From positions 119,525 through 183,524 of the forward strand of contig NZ_JBLBVK010000038.1 of the NCBI RefSeq assembly GCF_047314965.1: a stretch of 64,000 bases of DNA, given 5' to 3'. Origin of the DNA: JAVJUV01 sp047314965. Lineage in GTDB: Bacteria > Pseudomonadota > Alphaproteobacteria > Rhodobacterales > Rhodobacteraceae. The notes beneath the pieces were generated by a model that saw only the letters and a list, made by a program, of their open reading frames with translations, did not search any database and was not told where the DNA came from. Positions 37,035 to 45,876 of the stretch are shown one piece after another (the stretch's first letter is position 1; each line of letters opens with the position of its first letter). A program made the translations under genes and the position numbers.

Positions 37035-37553
37035 ATGGGCTCCCTCACGCAAATCGAAGTGCTGCTGCCTGAAATCCGCGCGTATGCGAGGGCACTTTGT
37101 GACCGCCAGGAGAATGCCGAAGATCTGGTGCAGGATGCGATAGAGCGGGCTTTGAGAGCCGAGGACCGCCCAGGCACGCTCTCCGAATTCAGGCCTTGGA
37201 TGTTTCGCGTGATCCGAAACCTTCGATACGATGAATTGCGAAAACGCCGTGTCAGACGGGAATATATTTCCAGAGAGAAACGTCTTTATGGTCAGGCATA
37301 CTGGGCGCAGGACCATGCCCGGGATGTTCTTTTGCGCCTCGCTTTCGAACGTATGCCATCGAAAAAACGGGAAATCCTTTTCCTTATCGATGTTGTAGGA
37401 CTCAAATATGCCGAGGCGGCGGAAATCATGGGCGTGGCGGCTGGTACGGTGATGAGCCGGCTAAGCCGCGCACGTAAGGCACTGCGCGACGAGGTGGACA
37501 TTCAGGCGGATGACAGGTCCAGGAGAAAATCTGATTTGAAATCGAGCGATTGA
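37035..37553 (+). CDS. ECF-type RNA polymerase sigma factor
   Basis: About 172 residues with region 2 (AEDLVQDAIERAL, then FRPWMFRVIRNLRYDELRKRR) and region 4 (YAEAAEIMGVAAGTVMSRLSRARKAL, a helix-turn-helix). Region 3 is absent, as expected for ECF sigmas. The start at 37035 is chosen by the usual length; the frame is open to 36798 and no strong ribosome site marks either start. A putative anti-sigma gene follows after 13 nt. In Sinorhizobium a similar ECF pair controls the sulfite dehydrogenase SorT, and a sulfite oxidase gene lies close by here. Confidence 0.88.
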   Translation: MGSLTQIEVLLPEIRAYARALCDRQENAEDLVQDAIERALRAEDRPGTLSEFRPWMFRVIRNLRYDELRKRRVRREYISREKRLYGQAYWAQDHARDVLLRLAFERMPSKKREILFLIDVVGLKYAEAAEIMGVAAGTVMSRLSRARKALRDEVDIQADDRSRRKSDLKSSD

Positions 37554-37566
37554 ATGGGAAACAGAA

Positions 37567-38313
37567 ATGGAACCGACCGACACGGATTTAGAACTGGTCA
37601 ATGCCTTTCATGACGGCGAGCTTGACCGTCATGCCGCGGCGGCCTTCGAGGAGCGCCTTGCAGCGGAGCCAGCGTTGCAGGCTGCGCTGGAAGAGGTCTC
37701 TGAAATCTCCCGTGCCCTTGGCGCACTCCGGCCAGCGGTCACTAACGCACCCGGAAACAGAACAACTCGATCTGCTGTTTTCGACGGTCTCACGGTCGCA
37801 AGAATGGCGGTTGCGGCGTCGCTAGCCGCGGTCTTTCTGGCTGGAGCGACACTCCTTCTACCCGGCCAGTCGGAGCTGTCACCAACTCCGTTCGATTGGC
37901 ATCGACTTTTCGTCGCTCAGGACTATCCGAGTGTCGATGCGAACCACGCCACGCCAGCGGCGCATTGGATCGGCAATGTGCCAGACCTGAGTTCCGCGAG
38001 GTTGACGCTGGTCGATGCGGCCGGCTCTGTGGGCGAAGAATTCTACTTTCACTACTCGGGCGTAAACGGTTGCAGATTGACCTTCGGAATTCATCTCGAA
38101 AAGCCCGATGTTCCCGCCGACGAACCCGATCTCCTTGTTCGAAACTGGAGTGCACGAGAACTGCATTACTCCCTGTTTGCTGTGGGAATGGATCGTCACA
38201 GATTTGAAGCGATCGCAAGGATGCTTCTGCAGGAAACCGAGACAGGCAGTCCGGGTAGCAGCAGCTTGTTGGCTGTCAGGGAAGCTACCCGAGCTGCCGT
38301 GCCATGCGCATAA
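37567..38313 (+). CDS. Membrane anti-sigma factor
   Basis: A 248-residue protein with a cytoplasmic N-terminal helical region (LVNAFHDGELDRHAAAAFEERLA, the usual anti-sigma start), one membrane segment at about residues 79-99, and a periplasmic C-terminal domain. I see no zinc-binding HxxxCxxC motif. It follows the ECF gene on the same strand after 13 nt and is probably its partner. The signal sensed is unknown; sulfite or related sulfur compounds are suggested by context. Confidence 0.8.
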   Translation: MEPTDTDLELVNAFHDGELDRHAAAAFEERLAAEPALQAALEEVSEISRALGALRPAVTNAPGNRTTRSAVFDGLTVARMAVAASLAAVFLAGATLLLPGQSELSPTPFDWHRLFVAQDYPSVDANHATPAAHWIGNVPDLSSARLTLVDAAGSVGEEFYFHYSGVNGCRLTFGIHLEKPDVPADEPDLLVRNWSARELHYSLFAVGMDRHRFEAIARMLLQETETGSPGSSSLLAVREATRAAVPCA

Positions 38314-38331
38314 TTCCCATTTTGGAGGAGT

Positions 38332-39030
38332 TTAGCGCGATGGAAAGTTAGGACGGTCGGTGTTGTAGTTTTCGGCGAGGTAGTCGAGGATCGTGTTCCT
38401 GTCTTCCGAAGTCAGTTCCCCCATTCCCTGTTCCTCGATCATCCAGTCAAATAGCTTGTCCCAGCCTTCGCGCGTTTTGCCCTGTTGCGCCACGATCATC
38501 TCCGAGTGGCAAGGCGTACAGGCGTAATAGGTTACGTCTACGCCCTCGGCATTGACCAGAAGGCCGAAATCTTCATCGACTTGCTCCACGGTGGCTTCGC
38601 TTGCGCTTGCGGATATTGGAAGCGGGTTGTCGCTCTGTCCGTTCAGATAGAGGATCAGGTCCGCCCGTTGTTGCGGATCCGACAATCCGCGATAGCTCAT
38701 GCGAGTTCCCCTGAAAGTTCCTCTTGGATCGGCAAGAAAGGCATCCAGTTGCTCTGGTGTCCAATCGCCATCCGCCTCGCTCAGGGCGGAGGAATAGCGA
38801 AACCCATCGACTGCTCCGATCTTACTGCCGACCACTCCGTAAAGATTGGGTCCGGTCCGATTGGCGCCATCTTTTTCGATTGTGTGGCAGGCCTTGCACT
38901 GTCGGAACAGGCTTTCGCCGGATGAGGCGCTGGCCGCCTCCAGCCGATCATCGATATCTTGTGCCGAAACAGGTGTGTGAAGAGCAAGCCCCACCGCGAT
39001 GGAGGCGGAGGCAACCCGTATGTTTTTCAT
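38332..39030 (-). CDS. Dihaem cytochrome c, electron acceptor of sulfite dehydrogenase (SorB-like)
   Basis: A 232-residue exported protein, signal peptide ending near PVSAQ. Two haem sites are visible: CKACH (45-49) and CTPCH (171-175). The first domain resembles cytochrome c550/c2-type proteins. It lies 59 nt downstream of the molybdenum enzyme gene, so it is likely its electron acceptor. The start at 39030 (MKNIRVAS) is used; the open frame to 39090 has no signal peptide. Confidence 0.85.
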   Translation of the reverse strand: MKNIRVASASIAVGLALHTPVSAQDIDDRLEAASASSGESLFRQCKACHTIEKDGANRTGPNLYGVVGSKIGAVDGFRYSSALSEADGDWTPEQLDAFLADPRGTFRGTRMSYRGLSDPQQRADLILYLNGQSDNPLPISASASEATVEQVDEDFGLLVNAEGVDVTYYACTPCHSEMIVAQQGKTREGWDKLFDWMIEEQGMGELTSEDRNTILDYLAENYNTDRPNFPSR

Positions 39031-39089
39031 AGAATTCTCCCGTTCACAACTGGAAGAGCGGCGGCTTTCCACCGCCGCTCCGAGACCCA

Positions 39090-40385
39090 TTAGCTAACCT
39101 TCAGTCCGACACGGTGCATCGTGTTGTTCAGGTAGCCTTTCGGATTCCAGTCGATGGCAAAGGGTTGCGCGACCCCGGCGCTGTCCGTTGCCCTCGCCCA
39201 GACCTCGTAGTACCCGGCTTCCGGGAAACTGACATTTGCCCGCCAGTTCTGCCACGCGCCGTCGTTGACCGGAGCATCCACCGTGGCCTCTTGCCAAGTG
39301 GCGCCAAAGTCAATCGAGATGTCCATCCGGTCGATGGTGCGGTCACCTGACCATGCGTGCCCGCGCACTTCCGTTGACATGCCGGTCTCGGCGCCATTCG
39401 CCGGGAAGGTGACTAGCGACTTTACAGGCATACGCTCGATGATCTCGAAATCCTCCGTCGGGACTTCTGTCCCGGCGGCGACTGGGTATCCCGGCACACG
39501 ATACGACGTGCCCGTCATCTTGGGGCCATCATGCACGACATCGCGCAGTTCGATCCGTGTCAGCCACTTCTGCGAACATGAACCTGGCCAGCCGGGAACA
39601 ACCAGGCGCAGCGGTGCGCCGTTCATCGGGTGCAGGTCGGCGCCATTCATCTGGAACGCAATCAGGATGTTGTCTGTCATAGCCTTGTCGATCGGCACAC
39701 CTCGTGAAATGGGCAGTTTCTCCGGGTCGCCCGAAAGATGCGGATCGGCGCCGTAATGCGCGGTGTACACGACATCCGACTTCACACCTGCCTTCTCCAG
39801 CACATCTTTCAACCGGACTCCGGTCCACTCCGAACAGGCGACAGCACCATAGGTCCACTGGTTGCCGCTTGCCGGAGGATCGAAGAAGGCGCGCCCATTG
39901 CCGCCGCATTCGATCGTCAGGGCCATTGTGACGACTTCAAACTGAGATTTCAGTTCATCGATGGACAACTCCATCGGGTTGTCCACAAGACCGTCCACCG
40001 TCAGGGTCCAGCCATCCGCACTGGTGTTGTCCGGCACCGCACCATTGTTGCGGATGAAGTGCCGTTCGGTGGGCGTGATCGCATCGTCCAGCAACTCAGG
40101 CGGCGTTTCCGCATTTACGGGACGGTCATTAAGCAACGTCAGACCGTTCTTGCCAGCCAGTACATCGCCCTGCGCCATAGCCGCCGGAATGAAACCCTGG
40201 GGTATGTTGCGATGGAAAGGGATTGCCATTCCGACTGCGGCGGTCATCGTTGCCAGCCCGGCACCCTTGAGAAAACCTCGTCTGTCGGGATAACTCCGCC
40301 GTCCGAAAATCTCGATGTCCGCTTTTTCCGGGTCCTCCGCGAAGAACTTGCGGATATCCTTCGAGTTGTTTCCATCTGGTGCCAT
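39090..40385 (-). CDS. Sulfite oxidase family molybdopterin enzyme (sulfite dehydrogenase catalytic subunit)
   Basis: A 431-residue Tat-exported protein. The twin-arginine signal is SYPDRRGFLKGAG (Arg35-Arg36). The molybdenum-ligating cysteine is Cys160 in IECGGNGR, followed by the molybdopterin domain and the C-terminal dimerisation domain. Sulfite is the likely substrate, oxidised to sulfate in the periplasm with electrons passed to the downstream cytochrome. SoxC-like and SorA/SorT-like enzymes share this architecture; no soxD or other sox genes are present, so the Sor type is favoured. GGGAGG precedes the ATG. Confidence 0.87.
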   Translation of the reverse strand: MAPDGNNSKDIRKFFAEDPEKADIEIFGRRSYPDRRGFLKGAGLATMTAAVGMAIPFHRNIPQGFIPAAMAQGDVLAGKNGLTLLNDRPVNAETPPELLDDAITPTERHFIRNNGAVPDNTSADGWTLTVDGLVDNPMELSIDELKSQFEVVTMALTIECGGNGRAFFDPPASGNQWTYGAVACSEWTGVRLKDVLEKAGVKSDVVYTAHYGADPHLSGDPEKLPISRGVPIDKAMTDNILIAFQMNGADLHPMNGAPLRLVVPGWPGSCSQKWLTRIELRDVVHDGPKMTGTSYRVPGYPVAAGTEVPTEDFEIIERMPVKSLVTFPANGAETGMSTEVRGHAWSGDRTIDRMDISIDFGATWQEATVDAPVNDGAWQNWRANVSFPEAGYYEVWARATDSAGVAQPFAIDWNPKGYLNNTMHRVGLKVS

Positions 40386-40429
40386 ATTGTCCTCCCATTT
40401 TCAGAATGCACGCTCATGTGCTGTTTAAG

Positions 40430-40456
40430 GGACGTCTGGGTTGATCGTTTTATTCC
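40430..40456 (-). promoter_or_regulatory. Putative ECF promoter of the sulfite oxidase operon
   Basis: On the - strand GGAAT (40456-40452) is followed after 17 nt by CGTCC (40434-40430). This is the -35/-10 pattern typical of ECF sigmas in alphaproteobacteria, and transcription would begin about 35-40 nt before the ATG at 40385. It is the only such match I saw in the locus. It is inference that the sigma encoded at 37035 uses it. Confidence 0.5.
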
Positions 40457-40639
40457 ATCGCTCCATTTTTTTCCGGATCAGAATGTGACTTCGCGGATGA
40501 ACACCTGATCCAAAGCCAGCTTGCCTTGGAAATTCGGCATGTCGGCTTCGGGCTCGTTGCGGTCATTCGCTGCGTTTTGCACGAATGACGGCTATGAGCA
40601 TCGGGCTTTTCCTTGGTGGCAGCGCCTCGGTATCTGCCT

Positions 40640-41157
40640 TTACAGCTTAATCAGCCATTCAGCGTCCGGTTGCCGGAAGGTGAGATCGTCCACCGGGCCT
40701 CTCAGATCGCCCAGGACGGTCCGTTTGCCGCGCGGGTGGGCCAAGCACTTGCCCAACGCTACCCGCCTTGGCCCGCCGAAGAGGTGGCCGAGAAGCGAAT
40801 GTATGAGGGGTTCCCAGCCGGGCAGACGAAGGGCGCATGCAGGCGTTCCACGCGGCGACCTGGCCGGAACGCGCCGAGCTTGTTGAAACTTTCGAAGACG
40901 ACCGCCTGCGCGAACTTGGCCGGCGCATCGTGTTTCTTGAACGGCCGGATGCTCTAAGGCCGGAACTTCGCACCGGGCTTGAGACCTGGCTGCACAATCG
41001 GTTGCACGGTCGAGAGGGTGTGGAGGCGGGGCGCACCATTGCCGATGCGGTCTGCGATCTTGAGGGGGTAACCGCAGACGAAAACAACACGACGGCGCTG
41101 AAGGAAATTCGACGTTGGCTGGAGGCCACTGCAGGGCGTAGGGGCGAGCACCACTAA
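40640..41157 (+). pseudogene. sbcB: Truncated, frameshifted exodeoxyribonuclease I (sbcB) remnant
   Basis: The C-terminal part of an ExoI-like protein is readable in two frames. Up to about 40830 one frame gives LPEGEIVHRASQIAQDG and KRMYEGFPAGQTKG; from 40837 another gives MQAFHAATWPERAELVE and FEDDRLRELGRRIVFLE, ending at TAA 41155-41157. A single missing G near 40830-40836 explains the shift. No N-terminal nuclease domain is present, so it is a dead 3' fragment. The 254 nt between it and the sulfite oxidase start hold the ECF promoter and nothing else recognised. Confidence 0.72.
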
Positions 41158-41165
41158 GACCTAGG

Positions 41166-41246
41166 CCCGGGTTTGACCGGTTTTGCGGGTTTTTACACGC
41201 CGCGCGAGATGGTGGGCCAAAACAAACCCGGCATACCCGCAAAACC
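41166..41246. repeat. Paired inverted repeats after the primase gene
   Basis: CCGGGTTTG (41167-41175) and GGTTTTGCGGGT (41179-41190) recur as their reverse complements CAAACCCGG (41223-41231) and ACCCGCAAAACC (41235-41246), all perfect. They lie 50-130 bp beyond the primase/helicase stop. In P4-like elements the replication origin carries iteron-type repeats bound by the primase/helicase, so this could be an origin; a boundary or terminator role is also possible. A related G/T-rich motif GGGTTTGCCG is at 46161-46170. Confidence 0.55.
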
Positions 41247-41295
41247 AGTGGGGGCGGCATTACCGACCCCACCAGTGTTCGTATCCGACCGCCCC

Positions 41296-43707
41296 TTAGA
41301 ACGGAGGCTCAATTGGCGGGGGTGCGCCCGGAAACTCCAAGCGATACCGCTTCACACCGGACGGGTCATCTTCACAGCGCAGCACACGGCCACTAACAAG
41401 ACGATCTTTGTGCTTGCCGAGGTACCGCCCGACGCTACGCGTATTGAACACGTGCCGCTGCGTGCGTTCGGCAAGCGCTTGATGCAATGCGGCCACCATC
41501 GAGCTCGGCGCGTTGTTCGTCTCTTCCACAAGTTCCGAAAGGGTGACGGCGCGGGAACCCAGCGCCTCCTCCCAGAGCTCGAGAAGCTCGGCCAGCTCAT
41601 ACTTCCGCGGATCATCAGCGATGACGTTCTCGCGCGTGAGGGCCGGGTCTTCTTCGCCGAGCCAGACCAGAGCCTCGCGCACTAGGTTCCATCCCTCGAA
41701 CGAACCCATCGGGGTCATGCGGTTAGGCTTGCCCGCCACCACATATGCTCGGAGCACCGTAAGGGCCGCTGTGACAAGCCGCGGCCTGTTCGTTAACGCC
41801 TCTTCGATCGGATCGAATGAATGCTCGATCTGGTCGGGCCGCTCCGCGCCTGTGTCTATTCGGCAGACAAGTGTGCGGCGCCCCAAGTCCCCGATTACTT
41901 CAAGGTTATTGCCGGTCGCCATCACCAGGACGTTCGTGAGCATCTGCTCCATCTGCGACTTGCCGAGAATGCGCGATGCGATGACCTCGGACGTCAACAT
42001 CGAACACAGCGTATCGCCGCCGAGCGGGCGCTCGCAGTTGTCGATAACAAGGACAGCGTCGCCGGCCATCAGGACACTTGAGAGGCGTTTTTCGTCTTCT
42101 TCAGGTGTCTTGCCTTGGGAGATAATTGTGGGCTTGTAACCCGACGCTATGACGCCGACCGTCTCGCATAGTAGCGTCTTTCCCGAGCCGGCCGTGGGCG
42201 CGTCGATGGCAAAGAGTGGCGCCGAAGGCAGGATACGGCGGATCACCGAGGTGATGGCGGCTGCCAGAAGCACCGACCCGTCCGCTGGACTGGGTAACTG
42301 ATACTCGCGGAACGGTTTCTTTAGCTCGTTCAGAGCCTCTTTTGCGTCCTCATGCGTCGGACTCTCGGGAACGTGGGGAAAGATGACGCCACCTGGCTCG
42401 TACAGCAAGCCCGACGATAGGTCATATCCAGGCTCCTGCAGGATCGTGCCATCTGCCCGCATCGTGGGGCAGGACACGACGCCCCGCAGTACCGGCGCAT
42501 TCCATTCACCCACGCGCGCCAGAAGGGCGCGCGCATGTTCCGCGGGGGGATTGATCGGATAGGCCTCCTCCTTGCCTTGCCTCACCCAGTCTGCCGCGAT
42601 CGCGAGTTTCTCCCGCAGCCAGGCCGTGCTCAGAGGACGGATTAGCAGGGCGCCGCTTGGGCGCTTTACACCATCATCACCTTCACTGTGTGGAAGGCGT
42701 ACGACACGCACGAGACTCTCGCCGCGCTGGTAGATGCCGAGCCCCGCTTTCAGGAGCGCGTCCTCGGCTGCGTCTACCTCGGCCGGCAGGTTGCCTCCAC
42801 TTACAAAGATAACTGGACGATCCGAGCCGGCGGGATTTGCTGGGGCACCCTTGATGCAAAGCCACTTACGAAACGTCCGTTCCGCGGCTTCGAGGCCGAG
42901 GCGGGAACAGAGCTCGGGCAGCCCCCATGCACTCTCGCCCGCGTCGATGCGTGCGCGCGTGGCGGCAGATTTACCGCGGCGCTTTTCAGCTTCCTCATCG
43001 CAGCCCAGCGTTGCGACGCACTCGATCAGGTCATCGACTAAGTCATCACCGAGGCCTGCGCGGACAAGAATTCCAGCGAGCATCATGGCAATCTCGTCAC
43101 GTTCTCCCGCAACGCTCGGATAATGCATCGCAATGGCCGACAAGAACGCCACGAGTCCCGCCCGCTTTATCAGTTCGTCAGGTTCGAACCGGGGTACAAG
43201 CCGCGGATTATCGTGCCAAGCAACTGTCTCGCCGCAGGGATGGATTGACGGGGGAAACATTGACTGATGCCTGTTTCCACGCAGCTCGAGCAGCATCTGA
43301 CGATCAGCGCCGGATGTGTCTACCAGTGCCTTTGGAAGTTGAAATGGCACCTTCGTCTTGCCCAGATCGCAGTATACAACGCGGTGGCTGTACGGCGAAC
43401 TTTGGCGCCCGAAGCTTGGCAAGTCAGGGAAGAGGATGCGCCCGAGTGCTGCGGCCTCGCGACAGTCAAAATCTAAGTCTATGAGTCCGCCGGAGCGGTC
43501 ACCAAGGGCGATCCCGACATTACTAGCTGGCCCGAAGGCCTGTGCGATCTGGTCTTCGGTCCATTCCCGCGGTTCTTTCCACGGTTCCTTCGGGCGCTTT
43601 TCGTGCGTGGGGAGTCTTAGTGGTTCCCAGCCAAGCTTGTGGTAAGAAAGGGCCGCAGAACGCGGCCCCTCCATGATCTGATGAATGATCGGCTGGCTGT
43701 CAGGCAT
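41296..43707 (-). CDS. Bifunctional primase/polymerase-helicase of an integrative element
   Basis: About 803 residues. The N-terminal part is a prim-pol domain with the DxD metal motif in GGLIDLDFD (about residue 80) and a downstream SSPYSHRVVY. The C-terminal part is a superfamily 3-like ATPase with Walker A APTAGSGKTLLCET. This arrangement is the replication protein of P4-like satellites and integrative elements. The ATG at 43707 has GGGAGG 5 nt upstream; a GTG at 43713 is possible. It overlaps the AlpA-like gene by 8 nt. Confidence 0.86.
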   Translation of the reverse strand: MPDSQPIIHQIMEGPRSAALSYHKLGWEPLRLPTHEKRPKEPWKEPREWTEDQIAQAFGPASNVGIALGDRSGGLIDLDFDCREAAALGRILFPDLPSFGRQSSPYSHRVVYCDLGKTKVPFQLPKALVDTSGADRQMLLELRGNRHQSMFPPSIHPCGETVAWHDNPRLVPRFEPDELIKRAGLVAFLSAIAMHYPSVAGERDEIAMMLAGILVRAGLGDDLVDDLIECVATLGCDEEAEKRRGKSAATRARIDAGESAWGLPELCSRLGLEAAERTFRKWLCIKGAPANPAGSDRPVIFVSGGNLPAEVDAAEDALLKAGLGIYQRGESLVRVVRLPHSEGDDGVKRPSGALLIRPLSTAWLREKLAIAADWVRQGKEEAYPINPPAEHARALLARVGEWNAPVLRGVVSCPTMRADGTILQEPGYDLSSGLLYEPGGVIFPHVPESPTHEDAKEALNELKKPFREYQLPSPADGSVLLAAAITSVIRRILPSAPLFAIDAPTAGSGKTLLCETVGVIASGYKPTIISQGKTPEEDEKRLSSVLMAGDAVLVIDNCERPLGGDTLCSMLTSEVIASRILGKSQMEQMLTNVLVMATGNNLEVIGDLGRRTLVCRIDTGAERPDQIEHSFDPIEEALTNRPRLVTAALTVLRAYVVAGKPNRMTPMGSFEGWNLVREALVWLGEEDPALTRENVIADDPRKYELAELLELWEEALGSRAVTLSELVEETNNAPSSMVAALHQALAERTQRHVFNTRSVGRYLGKHKDRLVSGRVLRCEDDPSGVKRYRLEFPGAPPPIEPPF

Positions 43708-43918
43708 TGCCACCTCCCTGAATGAAGGTGTCGAGCGCCGACTTGCGGTACCGGATTGAACGGGTTCCGATGCGAGTCGGTTCCGGCCCGCGGCCCTGGC
43801 TACGCCATTTGTCGAGCGTGCAGGGCTGTAGAGTTAGGTATTTGGCCGCTTCCTTATTGTTCAGCAGGGGATCGCGGTCTAGTTCGGCCGCAGCGAACAA
43901 ATGAGAGTATTTTTTCAC
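43700..43918 (-). CDS. AlpA-like helix-turn-helix regulator/excisionase
   Basis: A 72-residue MerR-type winged helix: LLNNKEAAKYLTLQPCTLDKWRSQG is the DNA-binding helix-turn-helix, followed by PEPTRIGTRSIRYRKSALDTF, typical of AlpA/Xis proteins of integrated elements. It probably regulates the integrase or directs excision. It overlaps the primase gene by 8 nt and lies 114 nt downstream of the unknown gene. Confidence 0.85.
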   Translation of the reverse strand: MKKYSHLFAAAELDRDPLLNNKEAAKYLTLQPCTLDKWRSQGRGPEPTRIGTRSIRYRKSALDTFIQGGGNA

Positions 43919-44032
43919 GAAACTTCTCCATTAAGTTTTGTCGTACGCGGTGCATCGCGCGGCTATGGAGATGCCGTGTTTCTGGTGATCCAGGTTGGGA
44001 AGGAGCTAAGGAAATCTTCCCAACTTTTGTTT

Positions 44033-44692
44033 CTATTTCTTTAGTACAATCGGAACGCCGGCCTTCTTGATTGCTTCAGCGATCTCTTGCAGAGCCGCCC
44101 ATTCGACGGACTCCAATGTGTAGTCTTGCTCTCTGACCCTGTGCGTAAGTGTACTCCGGTGATGAATTTCGGAGCCGTTCTTCAGTTTCTTTTGATAGCT
44201 GCCCGTATACATTTTTCTGAGGTTATCGATGCGCGTTGTTTTCTGATCTTTCCAGTCGCGTGTGCCGAATATCTGCTCCTCGGCCATCTTTGCCAGCGCG
44301 AGAGGTTTTCGCACCTTTGGCGGCTTCGCTGGAACTTCTTCTCCGCGGCGTTTGCGCCAGTGATAGTCAAATTCCGCAACTTCATCCTTGTATTCAGCCT
44401 CGGCCATCAGGCGGAGTCCTCGTTCATAAAGGCCTTCGTCATTCGGCTGTAGAGATGCCTTTTGGCCAGTGATCGCAAGCATGGCCTGATCAAGCCGCGC
44501 AAGGCGCGCAGTCTCTTCGAATTTCTTTAATTTCGCTTTGATCTTTGCCTTTTCCTTGCTTTGCTCAGCATCGTCCGCCTTGGCTTTCAATGCGGCCGCT
44601 TGGCCATCGATTAGTGAGAGCAGCAAAAGTTCGATCAGTGGCCGACCAAAGGCACTATATGGGGTCAAATCCTCATCAAAATCGTCGCTCAT
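44033..44692 (-). CDS. Unknown protein of the integrative element
   Basis: A 219-residue charged, helical protein; residues 30-90 are Lys, Ala and Glu-rich and probably coiled-coil. No domain is recognised. Its ATG overlaps the integrase stop by 4 nt, so it is translated with the integrase. It may be an element-specific accessory protein; no function is claimed. Confidence 0.75.
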   Translation of the reverse strand: MSDDFDEDLTPYSAFGRPLIELLLLSLIDGQAAALKAKADDAEQSKEKAKIKAKLKKFEETARLARLDQAMLAITGQKASLQPNDEGLYERGLRLMAEAEYKDEVAEFDYHWRKRRGEEVPAKPPKVRKPLALAKMAEEQIFGTRDWKDQKTTRIDNLRKMYTGSYQKKLKNGSEIHHRSTLTHRVREQDYTLESVEWAALQEIAEAIKKAGVPIVLKK

Positions 44693-45876
44693 GCCGCGTA
44701 CTGACCTCCTTTTGGCCCGCTTTTCGATAGCTCCAGAATTCTGCCCGCAACCGCCTCTACAGGTCCTCGCAGTCTTTCAGGCTGGCTGACAATATACCCT
44801 GCCGTGACGTCGCCTGTGAGGCGGTGGTTCAGGAGACGCTTCAAGGCGTAATGGGGTATGTCCTGATTTTCCGCTATTGTGATGAACGTGCGGCGCAGAT
44901 CGTGAAGGGTAAAAGCGACCCCTGACCGCGCCGCCACCCGAGCTGTGAACTTCTTCGTTTCGACCAGGTGGCCGGTCTTGCCGCTACTCGGGAACACCCA
45001 TGGCGACGTCCCGGTCTCGGCGCGCCGTGACCTTAGCAACTCGACCATGAAATCCGCCAGGGGAAGATCCAGCGGATCGCCGTTCTTGGTCTTCGGTATG
45101 TGCAGTGCTCGACCTTCCAGGTCGATGTAATCCCAGCGGAGGCTTGCGATCTCGTTCCGTCGCATGCCGGTGAACAGGGCAATCAAAAGGAAGTCGCGCG
45201 AATGATCCGGCTCCTCCATTACGGCAGCCCACCAGGCTGGCAGCTCGTGTGCTGGCACAGCACCGCGACGCCGCCGTTCGGGAAACCAGGCCCGTGCCTG
45301 CGTCAGGATCGCTACCGGGTTCGGAGGGAATTCATCATAGGCCGCAGCTGTGACGTTATATACAGACCGCAAATGCCTCATGACGTTGTTGGCCGTGACC
45401 TGGCCGTGTTCTGCACCGATACGCTGATGGCGCTTCAGGATCATTTGCCGAGAGATTGCCGTGATCGGTGACCGTTTCCAATCCCGGAGATAAAGGTCAC
45501 GCGTGCGGCCATAGGCGTCAACGCTGCCCTTTGTCATATCTATTCTTACATCAAAAAAGCCGCTGAAAGCTTGGGCAAGAGTGATTGTCTCCTGGACTAA
45601 GCGGCGCTTCTCTTGGTTGGGGTCAATACCGCCTACCATATCGCTCAATGCCCCAAGGGCACGGCGACGAGCTTCCTCAACGCCTAGTACGTCGGCACGA
45701 CCGAGACTTACGCGACGCGTGCGACCGTTTACCTGACCTTCAACAAAAAACACCTTGGAGCTTTTACCAACGCGAACACCGAGCCCACGCAAGGCCGCGT
45801 CCCTGTACAACTTCTGACCATTGGTTGTGAAAGGCAACGCTTCGATCGCGCGCTTGGTGAAATTCAGTTTTGACAT
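44689..45876 (-). CDS. Tyrosine-type site-specific integrase
   Basis: A 395-residue recombinase with an N-terminal arm-binding domain of the DUF4102 type (residues 1-75), a SAM-like core-binding domain, and the catalytic domain with GMRRNEIASLRW (first Arg), HDLRRTF (His, Arg) and LLNHRLTGDVTAGYI (His, Tyr). It looks complete. GGAGGT lies 5 nt before the ATG. It heads a - strand operon of integrase, unknown protein, AlpA-like regulator and primase. Confidence 0.92.
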   Translation of the reverse strand: MSKLNFTKRAIEALPFTTNGQKLYRDAALRGLGVRVGKSSKVFFVEGQVNGRTRRVSLGRADVLGVEEARRRALGALSDMVGGIDPNQEKRRLVQETITLAQAFSGFFDVRIDMTKGSVDAYGRTRDLYLRDWKRSPITAISRQMILKRHQRIGAEHGQVTANNVMRHLRSVYNVTAAAYDEFPPNPVAILTQARAWFPERRRRGAVPAHELPAWWAAVMEEPDHSRDFLLIALFTGMRRNEIASLRWDYIDLEGRALHIPKTKNGDPLDLPLADFMVELLRSRRAETGTSPWVFPSSGKTGHLVETKKFTARVAARSGVAFTLHDLRRTFITIAENQDIPHYALKRLLNHRLTGDVTAGYIVSQPERLRGPVEAVAGRILELSKSGPKGGQYAA

